A DNA stretch of 64,000 nt from Streptomyces sp. NRRL S-340 (GTDB lineage Bacteria; Actinomycetota; Actinomycetes; Streptomycetales; Streptomycetaceae). The notes beneath the pieces were generated by a model that saw only the letters and a list, made by a program, of their open reading frames with translations, made no database searches and was not told the origin of the DNA. The DNA lies in NCBI RefSeq assembly GCF_000720185.1, contig NZ_JOIY01000022.1, forward strand, positions 58,817-122,816, written 5' to 3'. Of the stretch, positions 34,376-42,992 are shown in pieces (position 1 is the stretch's first letter; each line of letters opens with the position of its first letter). Position numbers and translations under genes: made by a program.

Positions 34376-35398
34376 ATGTCTGCCCACTTCACCCGACGCG
34401 GCCTGACCCGCGGCATCACCGCGGCGACCGCCGTCGCCACCCTCGCCACCGGGCTCGCCGCCTGCGGCGGCGACAGCGAAGCCGCCACCGCCGTGAGCGA
34501 CACCGCCGGCACGGTCACCGTCGGCCGGCTGTCCAACGGCGCCGCCAAGGAGACCACCCTGAAGGTCTCGGAGGTCAAGTCCATCAGCGCCGAGCTGCCC
34601 GACGCCGTCAGGAAGAGCGGCAAACTGGTGATCGGCTCCGGCACCCTGCCGTCAGGCTCCCCGCCGCTGGGCTTCGTGGGCAGCGACCAGAAGACCCTCA
34701 CCGGTTCCGAGGCCGACCTGGGCAGACTGGTCGCCGCCGTCCTCGGTCTCGAACCCGAGGTCAAGCGGTTCACCTGGGAGAACCTCTTCGTCGGCATCGA
34801 CAGCGGCAAGGTGAACGCCGGCTTCTCGAACATCACCGACACCGAGGAGCGCAAGCACAAGTACGAGTTCGCCTCCTACCGCAAGGACGACCTCGCCTTC
34901 GAGACGCTCAAGTCATCGAAGTGGGCCTTCGACGGCGACTACCGGGCCCTCGCGGGCAAGACCGTCTCGGTCGGCGCGGGCACCAACCAGGAGCGGATCC
35001 TGCTGGAGTGGCAGAAGAGGCTCCAGAGCGAGGGCAAGAAGCTCACCGTCAAGTACTTCCAGGACAACAACAGCCTCTACCTGGCCCTGAACAGCGGCAA
35101 GATCGACGCCTACCTGGGCCCCAGCCCCAACCTCTCCTACCACGTCACCCAGACCGCGAGCACCCCGGACGCGACCAGGATCGCCGGCCATTACTCCGGT
35201 GCCGGCGAGGCGCTCCAAGGGCTGATCGCGGCCACCGCGAAGAAGGGCAGCGGCCTGGCCGAGCCTCTCGCCGACGCGATCAACCACCTGATCGAGAACG
35301 GCCAGTACGCCAAGTGGCTCGCCGCCTGGCACCTCTCCGACGACGCCGTCACCAAGTCCGAGGTCGACCCGCCCGGACTGCCGCTCGACAACTCCTGA
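34376..35398 (+). CDS. ABC transporter substrate-binding lipoprotein
   Basis: A 340-aa lipoprotein with lipobox LAAC30 after an RR-containing signal (TRRGLTRG; Tat or Sec). The mature domain is a type II periplasmic-binding fold of the SBP_bac_3 family: GKLVIGSGTLPSGSPPLGFVGSD, LTGSEADLGRLVAAVLGLEPE, VNAGFSNITDTEERKHKYEFAS, then GKTVSVGAGTNQERIL. It defines the importer's specificity, which the sequence does not reveal directly; riboswitch and enzymes around it point to a sulfur compound. Confidence 0.9.
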   Translation: MSAHFTRRGLTRGITAATAVATLATGLAACGGDSEAATAVSDTAGTVTVGRLSNGAAKETTLKVSEVKSISAELPDAVRKSGKLVIGSGTLPSGSPPLGFVGSDQKTLTGSEADLGRLVAAVLGLEPEVKRFTWENLFVGIDSGKVNAGFSNITDTEERKHKYEFASYRKDDLAFETLKSSKWAFDGDYRALAGKTVSVGAGTNQERILLEWQKRLQSEGKKLTVKYFQDNNSLYLALNSGKIDAYLGPSPNLSYHVTQTASTPDATRIAGHYSGAGEALQGLIAATAKKGSGLAEPLADAINHLIENGQYAKWLAAWHLSDDAVTKSEVDPPGLPLDNS

Positions 35399-35485
35399 CC
35401 ACCGCGTGCCGCGGACTCCACCACCTCCCGCGGTGGAGCGCCCGCGCGCTGCGCACCCCGAGCCGCCCACGGAGAACGCCACGCC

Positions 35486-36211
35486 ATGTCCGTCACCACC
35501 CTCGACGCCGGCCCCTCGCACATCCTGGACAACCCCGCCTGGGCCGCGCTCACCGGCCCCCACGCCCACCTCGCCCGACGCATCGGCCGTGCCGCCCGCT
35601 ACCACGAGGAGGTGGCCCCCTTCCACGCCGTGTCCGACGAGGACGACCCGCGCGCCTGGGCCGACCTCGCCGCACTCGTCGGCCCCGGCGGCACCGCCTC
35701 GGTGCGGAGCGTCACGCAGACTCCGCAGGGCTGGGAGATCGTGCGCACCGGACACGGCGTCCAGCTCGTGGACACCGGCGTGCGCGCGGAGCCCGACCGC
35801 GAGGCCGTACGGCTCGGTCCCGGCGACGTGCCCGAGATCCTCGACCTGGTCGCCCGCACCCGGCCGGGGCCCTATCTGCCCCGCACCGTCGAAATGGGCA
35901 CCTACCTCGGCATCCGCCACCACGGCCGGCTGATCGCCCTGGCCGGCGAGCGGCTGCACCCGCCCGGCTGGAGGGAGATCAGCGCCGTGTGCACCGACCC
36001 GGACCACCGCGGCCGGGGGCTGGCCACCCGCCTCGTCCGCGCGGTCGCCGCCGGCATCAAGGAGCGCGGTGAGCGCCCCTTCCTGCACGCCGTGGCCACC
36101 AACGCGAACGCGATCCGGCTGTACGAGTCGATCGGCTTCACCCTGCGCCGCCGTACGGTCTTCTCGCTGGTGCGGCACACCGGCGCCGCCGCTCGGGAAG
36201 AAACGGCATAG
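35486..36211 (+). CDS. GNAT family N-acetyltransferase
   Basis: A 241-aa protein. The C-terminal half is a GNAT fold of FR47 type with acetyl-CoA loop VCTDPDHRGRGLATRLV and the closing HAVATNANAIRLYESIGFTLRRR. The N-terminal 100 residues form a degenerate partner lobe. In Bacillus operons for S-(2-succino)cysteine and S-methylcysteine, an acetyltransferase in this position N-acetylates the imported amino acid before flavin-dependent C-S cleavage; the same role is inferred here. 87 bp after the binding-protein gene. Confidence 0.85.
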   Translation: MSVTTLDAGPSHILDNPAWAALTGPHAHLARRIGRAARYHEEVAPFHAVSDEDDPRAWADLAALVGPGGTASVRSVTQTPQGWEIVRTGHGVQLVDTGVRAEPDREAVRLGPGDVPEILDLVARTRPGPYLPRTVEMGTYLGIRHHGRLIALAGERLHPPGWREISAVCTDPDHRGRGLATRLVRAVAAGIKERGERPFLHAVATNANAIRLYESIGFTLRRRTVFSLVRHTGAAAREETA

Positions 36212-36481
36212 CCGTGCCGTCGTGCTCGTCGCGGTCGCCCTCTCCGCCGGTCCCGGCGGCGGGCACGGCTTGTGCCGCCGGCGGCCGCATGGACCGTCGG
36301 GACGAAGGTGCGGCCCGTGCCACGTGCCCGCCCCGCCGTCCGCCTCATTTCCCTGCCACACGCCGGCACACAGCGCGCGGCCGGCTTCCTCCGCAGCTCC
36401 TGACCCGATTTCCCCAGCGCCGCGCGCCCCGGTTCCCACGGGCCGGCGATCTCGTACGGACCTCCAGGAAGGCATCCACCC

Positions 36482-37684
36482 GTGTCCCCTTCTCCTTCAC
36501 TGCACCTTGCCGTGGCCCTCGACGGCACCGGCTGGCACCCCGCCTCCTGGCGCGAGCAGGTCGCCCGACCCAGGGACCTGTTCACCGCCGGGTACTGGGC
36601 CGGCCTGGTCGCCGAGGCCGAGCGCGGCCTGCTCGACTTCGTCACCTTCGAGGACGGACTCGGCCTGCAGTCCTCGCACCACGGCGAACCGGACGGCCGC
36701 ACCGACCAGGTCCGCGGCCGCCTGGACGCCGTACTGATCGCCTCCCGCATCGCACCCCTCACCCGGCACATCGGTCTGGTGCCGACCGTGATCGCCACCC
36801 ACACGGAGCCGTTCCACATCTCCAAGGCGATCGCCACCCTCGACCACGTCAGCACCGGCCGGGCCGGCCTGCGGGTGCAGATCAGCGCCCGCCCGCACGA
36901 GGCCGGCCACTTCGGCCGCCGCACCTTCCCCCCGCTGAGCCTGGAGGAGTTGCGGACCCCGGCCGGACAGGAGCGGCTGACCGGCCTGTTCGACGAGGCC
37001 GCCGACCACGTCGAGGTCGTGCGCCGGCTCTGGGACAGCTGGGAGGACGACGCCGAGATCCGGGACGTGGCCACCGGCCGCTTCATCGACCGCGACAAAC
37101 TGCACTACATCGACTTCGAGGGCAAGTACTTCAGCGTCAAGGGACCCTCCATCACCCCACGCCCGCCCCAGGGCCAGCCGCTGGTCACCGCCCTGGCCCA
37201 CCAGACCGTCCCGTACCGGCTGGTGGCCCGCCAGGCGGATGTCGGCTACGTCACCCCGCACGACGCCGGGCAGGCCCGCGCGATCGTCGCCGAGATCCGC
37301 GCCGAGCAGGAGGCGGCCGGACGGGCCGGTGAACTCCTGCACGTCTTCGGTGACCTGGTGGTCTTCCTGGACGCCGAACAGGGTGCCGCGGAGGACCGGC
37401 GCGCACGCCTCGACGCCCTGGCGGGGGAGCCCTACACCAGCGACGCCCGCATCTTCGCCGGTACGCCCGCCCAGCTCGCCGATCTGCTCCAGGAACTCCA
37501 CAGCGCCGGGCTGACCGGTTTCCGCCTGCGCCCCGCCGTCGCCGGACACGACCTGCCGGCCATCACCCGCGGACTGGTCCCCGAACTCCAGCGCCGCGAC
37601 GCCTTCCGCACCGCCTACGAGGCCGGCACCATCCGCGGCCTGCTGGGCCTGCCCCGCCCCGCCAACCGCTACACCGCCGCCTGA
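36482..37684 (+). CDS. LLM-class flavin-dependent monooxygenase (first of four)
   Basis: A 400-aa luciferase-like monooxygenase using reduced FMN. TIM-barrel landmarks: WAGLVAEAERGLLDFVTFEDGL, IGLVPTVIATHTEPFHISKAIATLDHVSTGRAGLRVQIS and WDDxx-type EVVRRLWDSWEDD. The insertion pattern resembles NtaA/SnaA/DszA relatives annotated as putative FMN-dependent luciferase-like enzymes. GTG 36482 has AGGAAGG upstream. A 270-bp gap separates it from the GNAT gene, enough for an internal promoter, and 21 bp lead to the next LLM gene. The substrate is presumed an S-alkyl or sulfonate compound. Confidence 0.85.
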   Translation: MSPSPSLHLAVALDGTGWHPASWREQVARPRDLFTAGYWAGLVAEAERGLLDFVTFEDGLGLQSSHHGEPDGRTDQVRGRLDAVLIASRIAPLTRHIGLVPTVIATHTEPFHISKAIATLDHVSTGRAGLRVQISARPHEAGHFGRRTFPPLSLEELRTPAGQERLTGLFDEAADHVEVVRRLWDSWEDDAEIRDVATGRFIDRDKLHYIDFEGKYFSVKGPSITPRPPQGQPLVTALAHQTVPYRLVARQADVGYVTPHDAGQARAIVAEIRAEQEAAGRAGELLHVFGDLVVFLDAEQGAAEDRRARLDALAGEPYTSDARIFAGTPAQLADLLQELHSAGLTGFRLRPAVAGHDLPAITRGLVPELQRRDAFRTAYEAGTIRGLLGLPRPANRYTAA

Positions 37685-37705
37685 ACCGGAGGGACCGCAC
37701 CCACC

Positions 37706-39082
37706 ATGAGCAAGCCGCTGAAGCAGATCCACCTGGCCGCGCACTTCCCGGGCGTCAACAACACCACCGTATGGAGCGACCCGCGCGCCGGCAGCCACAT
37801 CGAGTTCAGCTCCTTCGTCCACTTCGCGCAGACCGCCGAACGCGCCAAGTTCGACTTCCTCTTCCTCGCCGAGGGCCTGCGCCTGCGCGAACAGGGCGGT
37901 CAGATCTACGACCTGGACGTCGTCGGCCGCCCCGACACCTTCACCGTGCTGGCCGCGCTCGCCGCCGTCACCGACCGCCTCGGCCTGGCCGGCACCATCA
38001 ACTCCACGTTCAACGAGCCCTACGAGGTGGCCCGCCAGTTCGCCAGCCTCGACCACCTCTCCGGGGGTCGCTCCGCGTGGAACGTGGTCACCTCCTGGGA
38101 CGCGTTCACGGGCGAGAACTTCCGGCGCGGCGGCTTCCTGCCGCAGGAGGAGCGCTACTCCCGCGCCGAAGAGTTCCTGGCCACGGCGAACGAACTCTTC
38201 GACTCCTGGCACGGCGACGAGATCGTCGCCGACCAGGAGACCGGGATCTTCCTGCGCGACGCCGAGCCGGGCTCGTTCGCCCACACGGGCAAACACTTCG
38301 ACATCCGGGGACAGTTCGACGTCCCGCGCTCCCCGCAGGGCCGCCCCGTGATCTTCCAGGCCGGCGACTCCGATGAGGGCCGTGAGTTCGCCGCGTCCAG
38401 CGCCGACGCCATCTTCAGCCGGTACGCCACCTTGAAGGAGGGCCAGGCGTTCTACACGGACGTCAAGAACCGCCTCGCCAAGTACGGCCGCCGCCCCGAC
38501 CAGCTGCTCATCCTGCCCGCCGCGACCTTCGTGCTCGGCGACACCGACCAGGAGGCCGCCGAACTCGCCCGCGAGGTGCGCCGGCAGCAGGTCAGCGGCG
38601 CCACCGCCATCAAGCACCTGGAGTTCGTGTGGAACCGTGACCTGTCGGCGTACGACCCGGAGGGACCGCTGCCCGACGTCGACCCCGTGGTGAGCGAGGA
38701 GCACATAGCGCGGGGCCGCGCCCAGGTGCGGATGTACCGGGACCCGGTCGCCGTCGCCCGCCAGTGGCGGCAGCTCGCCGAGGCCAACAAGTGGTCCATC
38801 CGCGACCTGGTCGTCAACACCGGAAACCGGCAGACCTTCGTCGGCTCCCCGGCCACCGTCGCGCAGACCATCGACGACTTCGTGCAGGCCGACGTCTCCG
38901 ACGGCTTCATCCTCGTCCCGCACCTCACCCCAGGAGGCCTCGACCCCTTCGCCGACCAGGTCGTCCCGCTCCTGCAGGAACGGGGCGTCTTCCGCACCGA
39001 ATACGAGGGCACGACCCTGCGCCACCACCTCGGCCTCACCCCTGCGGACTCCCTGCGGGGCGAGCAGCGGGCGGCGTCGTGA
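37706..39082 (+). CDS. NtaA/SnaA/DszA-type FMN-dependent monooxygenase
   Basis: A 458-aa two-component flavin monooxygenase. Family hallmarks include HFPGVNNTTVWSDPRAGS, FVHFAQTAERAKFDFLFLAEGLRLRE, SLDHLSGGRSAWNVVTSWD and SPQGRPVIFQAGDSDEGREFAA. This group cleaves C-S or C-N bonds (DszA, nitrilotriacetate, and CmoJ/YxeK-type on N-acetyl S-modified cysteines). It needs FMNH2 from a separate flavin reductase; none is in the operon. Stop overlaps the next GTG. Confidence 0.88.
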   Translation: MSKPLKQIHLAAHFPGVNNTTVWSDPRAGSHIEFSSFVHFAQTAERAKFDFLFLAEGLRLREQGGQIYDLDVVGRPDTFTVLAALAAVTDRLGLAGTINSTFNEPYEVARQFASLDHLSGGRSAWNVVTSWDAFTGENFRRGGFLPQEERYSRAEEFLATANELFDSWHGDEIVADQETGIFLRDAEPGSFAHTGKHFDIRGQFDVPRSPQGRPVIFQAGDSDEGREFAASSADAIFSRYATLKEGQAFYTDVKNRLAKYGRRPDQLLILPAATFVLGDTDQEAAELAREVRRQQVSGATAIKHLEFVWNRDLSAYDPEGPLPDVDPVVSEEHIARGRAQVRMYRDPVAVARQWRQLAEANKWSIRDLVVNTGNRQTFVGSPATVAQTIDDFVQADVSDGFILVPHLTPGGLDPFADQVVPLLQERGVFRTEYEGTTLRHHLGLTPADSLRGEQRAAS

Positions 39083-40170
39083 GATTCCTGGCCATCACCC
39101 TCATCGCGCACCGCCCGGACCCCCGCACCGGGATACAGAAGCCGGCCCACGACCGCTTCCGGGAGGTCCTCGACAGCGCCCTGCTGGCCGAGGAGCTGGG
39201 CTTCGACGGCTTCGGCGTGGGGGAGCGGCACGAGCGGCCGTTCATCTCCTCGTCCCCGGCCGTCGTCCTCAGCCACGTGGCCGCCCTGACGAAGCGGATC
39301 CGCCTGTTCACGGCCGTCACGACGCTCAGCCTGCTGGACCCGGTCCGGGCGTACGAGGACTACGCCACGCTGGATCACCTGTCCGACGGGCGCCTCGACC
39401 TGATCATCGGCAAGGGCAACGGCACCGCCCAGCGCGACCTGTTCCACGTCACGCCCGAGGACCAGTGGAGCCGCAACGCCGAGAGCTACGAGGTCTTCCG
39501 CAAGCTGTGGCGTCAGGACAAGGTCACCGCCGCTACCCGCTTCCGTCCCCCGCTGACCGACGCCGAGGTGTGGCCGCGGCCGTACCAGCGGCCGATCCGG
39601 GTGTGGCACGGCAGCGCCACCAGCAAGGAGTCGGTCGACCTGGCCGCCCGCTACGGCGACCCGCTGTTCTCGGCGAACGTCACCCACCCCGTCGAGCCGT
39701 ACGCCGAGCTGGTCCGCTACTACCGGCAGCGGTGGGACCACTACGGTCACGATGCGGCACGCATCGCCGTCGGCGCCGGCACCGCGGGCATCTGCGTCGC
39801 CCCCACCTCGCAGGAGGCGCTGGCCGCGTACCGGCCTGTCTTCGAGGCCAACCGGGCCCTTGCCGAGAAGACCGGCCTGCCCGTCGTCTTCGAGACCCTG
39901 GAGGACTTCGCCGAACGCAGCTCCGCTCTGATCGGCAGCCCGCAGCAGGTCGTCGACAAGGTGCACCGCTACCACGAACGGTTCGGGCACACCGTGCTGC
40001 ACCTGCACGCCGACGCGGGCGGGCTGACGGAATCCCGGCACCGTGCCTCCCTGGAGCTGTTCCAGGCCGAGGCCGCGCCCGTACTGCGCCGCGAGATCCC
40101 GGACCCGCCGTTCGCATGGGGACCCGTGCTTCCCGCACCACCGCTCGCCCAGGAGTCCGCCCATGTCTGA
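39079..40170 (+). CDS. LLM-class flavin-dependent oxidoreductase (third of four)
   Basis: A 363-aa luciferase-like enzyme starting with VRFLAITLIAH (GTG 39079, sharing GTGA with the previous stop). Bacterial-luciferase-type motifs: LAEELGFDGFGVGERHERPF, RIRLFTAVTTLSLLDPVRAYEDYATLDHLSDGRLDLIIGKGNG, and PIRVWHGSATSKESVDLAARYGD. The longer frame up to 38764 belongs to the preceding gene. It overlaps the following LLM gene by 8 bp, so translation of three LLM genes is coupled. Confidence 0.86.
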   Translation: MRFLAITLIAHRPDPRTGIQKPAHDRFREVLDSALLAEELGFDGFGVGERHERPFISSSPAVVLSHVAALTKRIRLFTAVTTLSLLDPVRAYEDYATLDHLSDGRLDLIIGKGNGTAQRDLFHVTPEDQWSRNAESYEVFRKLWRQDKVTAATRFRPPLTDAEVWPRPYQRPIRVWHGSATSKESVDLAARYGDPLFSANVTHPVEPYAELVRYYRQRWDHYGHDAARIAVGAGTAGICVAPTSQEALAAYRPVFEANRALAEKTGLPVVFETLEDFAERSSALIGSPQQVVDKVHRYHERFGHTVLHLHADAGGLTESRHRASLELFQAEAAPVLRREIPDPPFAWGPVLPAPPLAQESAHV

Positions 40171-41311
40171 CATCCCCCTCGGCATCCTCGACCTGGTCCC
40201 GATCCCGTCGGGTTCGACGGCAGCCGACGCCCTGCGCAACTCGATCGACCTCGCACAGCGGGCCGAGCGCATCGGATACACCCGCTACTGGTTCGCCGAG
40301 CACCACCTCAACCCCGGCGTGGCCGGCACGTCACCCGCCGTCGTCCTGGCGCTGACCGCCTCCGCGACCTCCACCATCCGGCTCGGCTCCGGGGCCGTAC
40401 AGCTCGGGCACCGCACCGCGCTGTCCACCGTGGAGGAGTTCGGACTGCTCGACGCACTGCACCCGGGCCGGTTCGATCTGGGACTGGGCCGCTCGGGCGG
40501 CCGTCCGCCGGGACAGCCGGCCGCACCGCTGCCGACTGCGACCCCGGTCGTCGACGGCCGCACCCCGAACGGCCTGTTGATCCCGCCTCGCTTCTCCTTC
40601 GAGCATCTGCTCGGGTCACCCCGCACAGCGCTGCAACGCAGGCTGCTCCTGCTGCCGGGCGCCGAGTCACAGGACTACGCCGAGCAGATCGACGACCTCC
40701 TCGCCCTGCTGGCCGGCACCTACCGCTCACCGGAGGGCGTCGAGGCGCACGTCGTACCGGGGGAGGGCGCCGACGTGGACGTGTGGATCCTCGGCAGCAG
40801 CGGTGGCCAGAGCGCCGAGACGGCGGGCGCCAGGGGGCTGCGGTTCGCGGCGAACTACCACGTCAGCCCGGCCACGGTGCTGGAGGCGGTGGAGGGCTAC
40901 CGGTCCTGCTTCCAGCCCTCCGAGTTCCTCGACAAGCCGTACGTCAGCGTCTCGGCGGACGTCGTCGTCGCCGAGGACGACGCCGCCGCCCGCGAACTCG
41001 CCACGGGATACGGCCTGTGGGTGCGCAGCATCCGCACCGCCGAGGGCGCCATCGAGTTCCCGACGCCGCGCGAAGCGCGCGCCCGAACGTGGACCGACGA
41101 GGACCGGGCCCTCGTGCGGGACCGCCTCGACACCCAGTTCGTGGGGTCGCCGGCCAGGGTGGCCGACCAGCTCGAACGACTCCAGGAGGCGACGGGCGCG
41201 GACGAACTGCTCATCACGACGATCACCCACGACCACACGGACCGGGTCCGCTCGTACGAACTGCTCGCTGAGGAGTGGCGCCGCCGGGGCCACTCCTTCC
41301 GTGCGAGCTGA
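40163..41311 (+). CDS. LLM-class oxidoreductase, MsnO8-like (fourth of four)
   Basis: A 382-aa flavin-dependent enzyme of the MsnO8-type branch: IPLGILDLVPIPSGSTAADAL, GYTRYWFAEHHLNPGVAGTSPAVVLA, IRLGSGAVQLGHRTALSTVEEFGLLDALHPGRFDLGLGRSG and WILGSSGGQSAETAGARGLRFAANYHVS. Last gene of the operon, with a hairpin 78 bp downstream. The four LLM paralogues are divergent in sequence, so distinct substrates or steps are likelier than simple redundancy. Confidence 0.88.
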   Translation: MSDIPLGILDLVPIPSGSTAADALRNSIDLAQRAERIGYTRYWFAEHHLNPGVAGTSPAVVLALTASATSTIRLGSGAVQLGHRTALSTVEEFGLLDALHPGRFDLGLGRSGGRPPGQPAAPLPTATPVVDGRTPNGLLIPPRFSFEHLLGSPRTALQRRLLLLPGAESQDYAEQIDDLLALLAGTYRSPEGVEAHVVPGEGADVDVWILGSSGGQSAETAGARGLRFAANYHVSPATVLEAVEGYRSCFQPSEFLDKPYVSVSADVVVAEDDAAARELATGYGLWVRSIRTAEGAIEFPTPREARARTWTDEDRALVRDRLDTQFVGSPARVADQLERLQEATGADELLITTITHDHTDRVRSYELLAEEWRRRGHSFRAS

Positions 41312-41388
41312 TGCCCGCAGGCACTCCACCGGCCGGAAGCAGCGACCGTTTCGGCGCGGCCCGTCTCGTCGCCACGCCGAAGCCGTGG

Positions 41389-41409
41389 GCGGCGGCGTGG
41401 CGCCGCCGC
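41389..41409 (+). terminator. Terminator after the sulfur operon
   Basis: Perfect 9-bp stem GCGGCGGCG (41389-41397) / CGCCGCCGC (41401-41409), loop TGG, in the convergent gap between the last LLM gene and the serine hydrolase. Confidence 0.65.
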
Positions 41410-41552
41410 GCCCCGGCCGGCGGCCGGTGCGGGCCGGCTCCCTGCGGGCCGGTCCCGTGCCGGTCCACGGCGGAGCGGAGCCGGTGCCTGCGGCGGGCCC
41501 TGCCCCGCCGTGCCGACGACGACATGGACCGGCCGCAGGGACGATCCGGCTG

Positions 41553-42659
41553 TCATGCGGTGAACGCGGCATCGATGAGGGCTCTGATGTACGGGAGGTC
41601 ATCGCCGGCCCCCGTCGGGTTCAGGGAGTACACCAGGCGGTGCCGGAGGTCGCGGGTGGCGAAGAAGCCGTTGTCCCAGCCGGGACGGGAACCGGTCTTG
41701 CCCCACACCTCCTCGCCGTCCGGAAGCTGGTAGCGCATCAGCCCGCCGATGCTGTAACAGGCCGTCGGGCCTGAGCAGTTCTTGTTGTCTCGGCCGTTCG
41801 CCGCGACCGGCACTTCGAACACCAGTTTCTGCTCGGCGGGTGGGAGCAGGCGGCCCCGGAACAGCGCGGTCGTGAACCGGTCCAGGTCGGCCGCGGTGGA
41901 GATCATGCCCCCCTCGGCCCACGGGTACGGGCTCTGCTCGGTCACGTCCTGCCCCTCGACGTACACCTCCGCGTGGGGGGAGGGGATCGTGGAGTCGTCG
42001 GCGGCGGGCAGGCTGGTGTGGCGCAGGCGCAGCGGCCGGATGATCCTGCGCTCCAGCTCGGTGGTGAAGGAGTGACCGGTGACCTTCTCCACGATCAGAC
42101 CGAGGACGAAGGAGTTGAGCCCGTTGTACTGCTGCTCGAAACCGGGTTCGGGCGGCGTGCCGGTGGCTGCGGCGAACGATGCGCGCAGGAGGCCTTCGGG
42201 CGTCACAGATCTCAACTGCCATCCGGGTCCGTCGGCCGGGCCGGGCGTCGGGGCGGGCTTGGGCAGGCCGCTGGTGTGGTCGAGGAGGTGGTGCACGGTG
42301 ACGCCGTCGTACGCCTCGGGCAGCACCCGGGGGACGTACCGCCGCGCCGGTGCGTCCAGGTCGATCCGGTGCTCGGCGATGAGCTGGAGCACCACCGTGT
42401 TGGTGAAGGCCTTGGTGACGCTGCCGGCCCGGAGGTACGCGTCGGCGGTGACGGGGCCGGCGGCCGTGCCCACGCCGTCCTGTCTGATCAACGCGCCTGC
42501 GACGATGTCGTCGGGCAGGTGGCCGAGGATGTCGTGGACGGTGGGCTGCGCGGACGCCGGGGCACCGGAAGCGGCAGGTGCGGCGGCTGCGGGCAGAACC
42601 GCACCTGCGCTGAGAGCGGAGGTGAGGAGGAGAGTGGTGACGGCAAGGCGTAGGTGCAT
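41553..42659 (-). CDS. Secreted serine hydrolase, beta-lactamase/DD-peptidase class C fold
   Basis: A 368-aa exported penicillin-binding-type hydrolase. A signal peptide ends near residue 27 (AAAAPA). Catalytic Ser80 and Lys83 are in AGSVTKAF, Tyr178 in QQYNGLNS and the third motif is WGKTGSRPGWDNG. Length and motifs fit D-alanyl-D-alanine carboxypeptidases or esterases of this fold (R61-like), not a proven beta-lactamase. GGAGG in front of ATG 42659 decides the start over the ATG at 42683. Monocistronic. Confidence 0.88.
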   Translation of the reverse strand: MHLRLAVTTLLLTSALSAGAVLPAAAAPAASGAPASAQPTVHDILGHLPDDIVAGALIRQDGVGTAAGPVTADAYLRAGSVTKAFTNTVVLQLIAEHRIDLDAPARRYVPRVLPEAYDGVTVHHLLDHTSGLPKPAPTPGPADGPGWQLRSVTPEGLLRASFAAATGTPPEPGFEQQYNGLNSFVLGLIVEKVTGHSFTTELERRIIRPLRLRHTSLPAADDSTIPSPHAEVYVEGQDVTEQSPYPWAEGGMISTAADLDRFTTALFRGRLLPPAEQKLVFEVPVAANGRDNKNCSGPTACYSIGGLMRYQLPDGEEVWGKTGSRPGWDNGFFATRDLRHRLVYSLNPTGAGDDLPYIRALIDAAFTA

Positions 42660-42683
42660 CGAGGTACCTCCGGCGGTGCTCAC

Positions 42684-42992
42684 GTGACTAGGGTGACTAC
42701 GTCAACTCTCCTGGTCGACGGCGATGTTGCCCATCAGTGATCACCCTGACGACAACCCTGAACTGCCCCTGACCCACCGGCTCCACCGCCGCGGCGGACT
42801 CCCCCCGAGCCAAGACCCCGGCCCAGCGGATGAGAAGTAGCGGGACGGCGGCACAGCCGGCTCGCCCACCGCGCCTGCTGCTCGTACCGCACGGCCCCCG
42901 CCGCCCGGGCCCGGACCCCCATCGTTGACTGCGACTGCGACTGCGACTGCGACTGCGACTGCGACTGCGACTACGACGACAGGAGCACACCC
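42684..42992. other. Divergent promoter region with hexamer array
   Basis: Holds the promoter of the serine hydrolase (TTGACG-like hexamer near 42703 on the reverse strand) and the fructosamine kinase leader. From 42927 to 42972 the DNA is a simple GACTGC array. No gene is seen; frames through the array give only Arg/Ser/Gln strings. Confidence 0.7.
42927..42972 (+). repeat. Hexanucleotide microsatellite (GACTGC, about 7.7 copies)
   Basis: An uninterrupted GACTGC run of 46 bp ending 9 bp before the AGGAG (42981-42985) of the fructosamine kinase gene. Slipped-strand changes would alter spacing between promoter and ribosome site in 6-bp steps. Confidence 0.95.

Noticed and set aside
36497..39028. 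843-aa reverse frame opposite the LLM genes
   Set aside because: Antisense shadow; Gly/Val/Glu-rich with no recognisable fold.
32540..41311. Operon considered as methionine uptake or a secondary-metabolite cluster
   Set aside because: The transporter is of the polar amino-acid type, not MetNIQ, and no core biosynthetic enzyme is present; sulfur salvage fits better.
42927..42972. GACTGC array considered as a CRISPR or coding repeat
   Set aside because: A simple hexamer run with no spacers; frames through it start and end in non-coding DNA.
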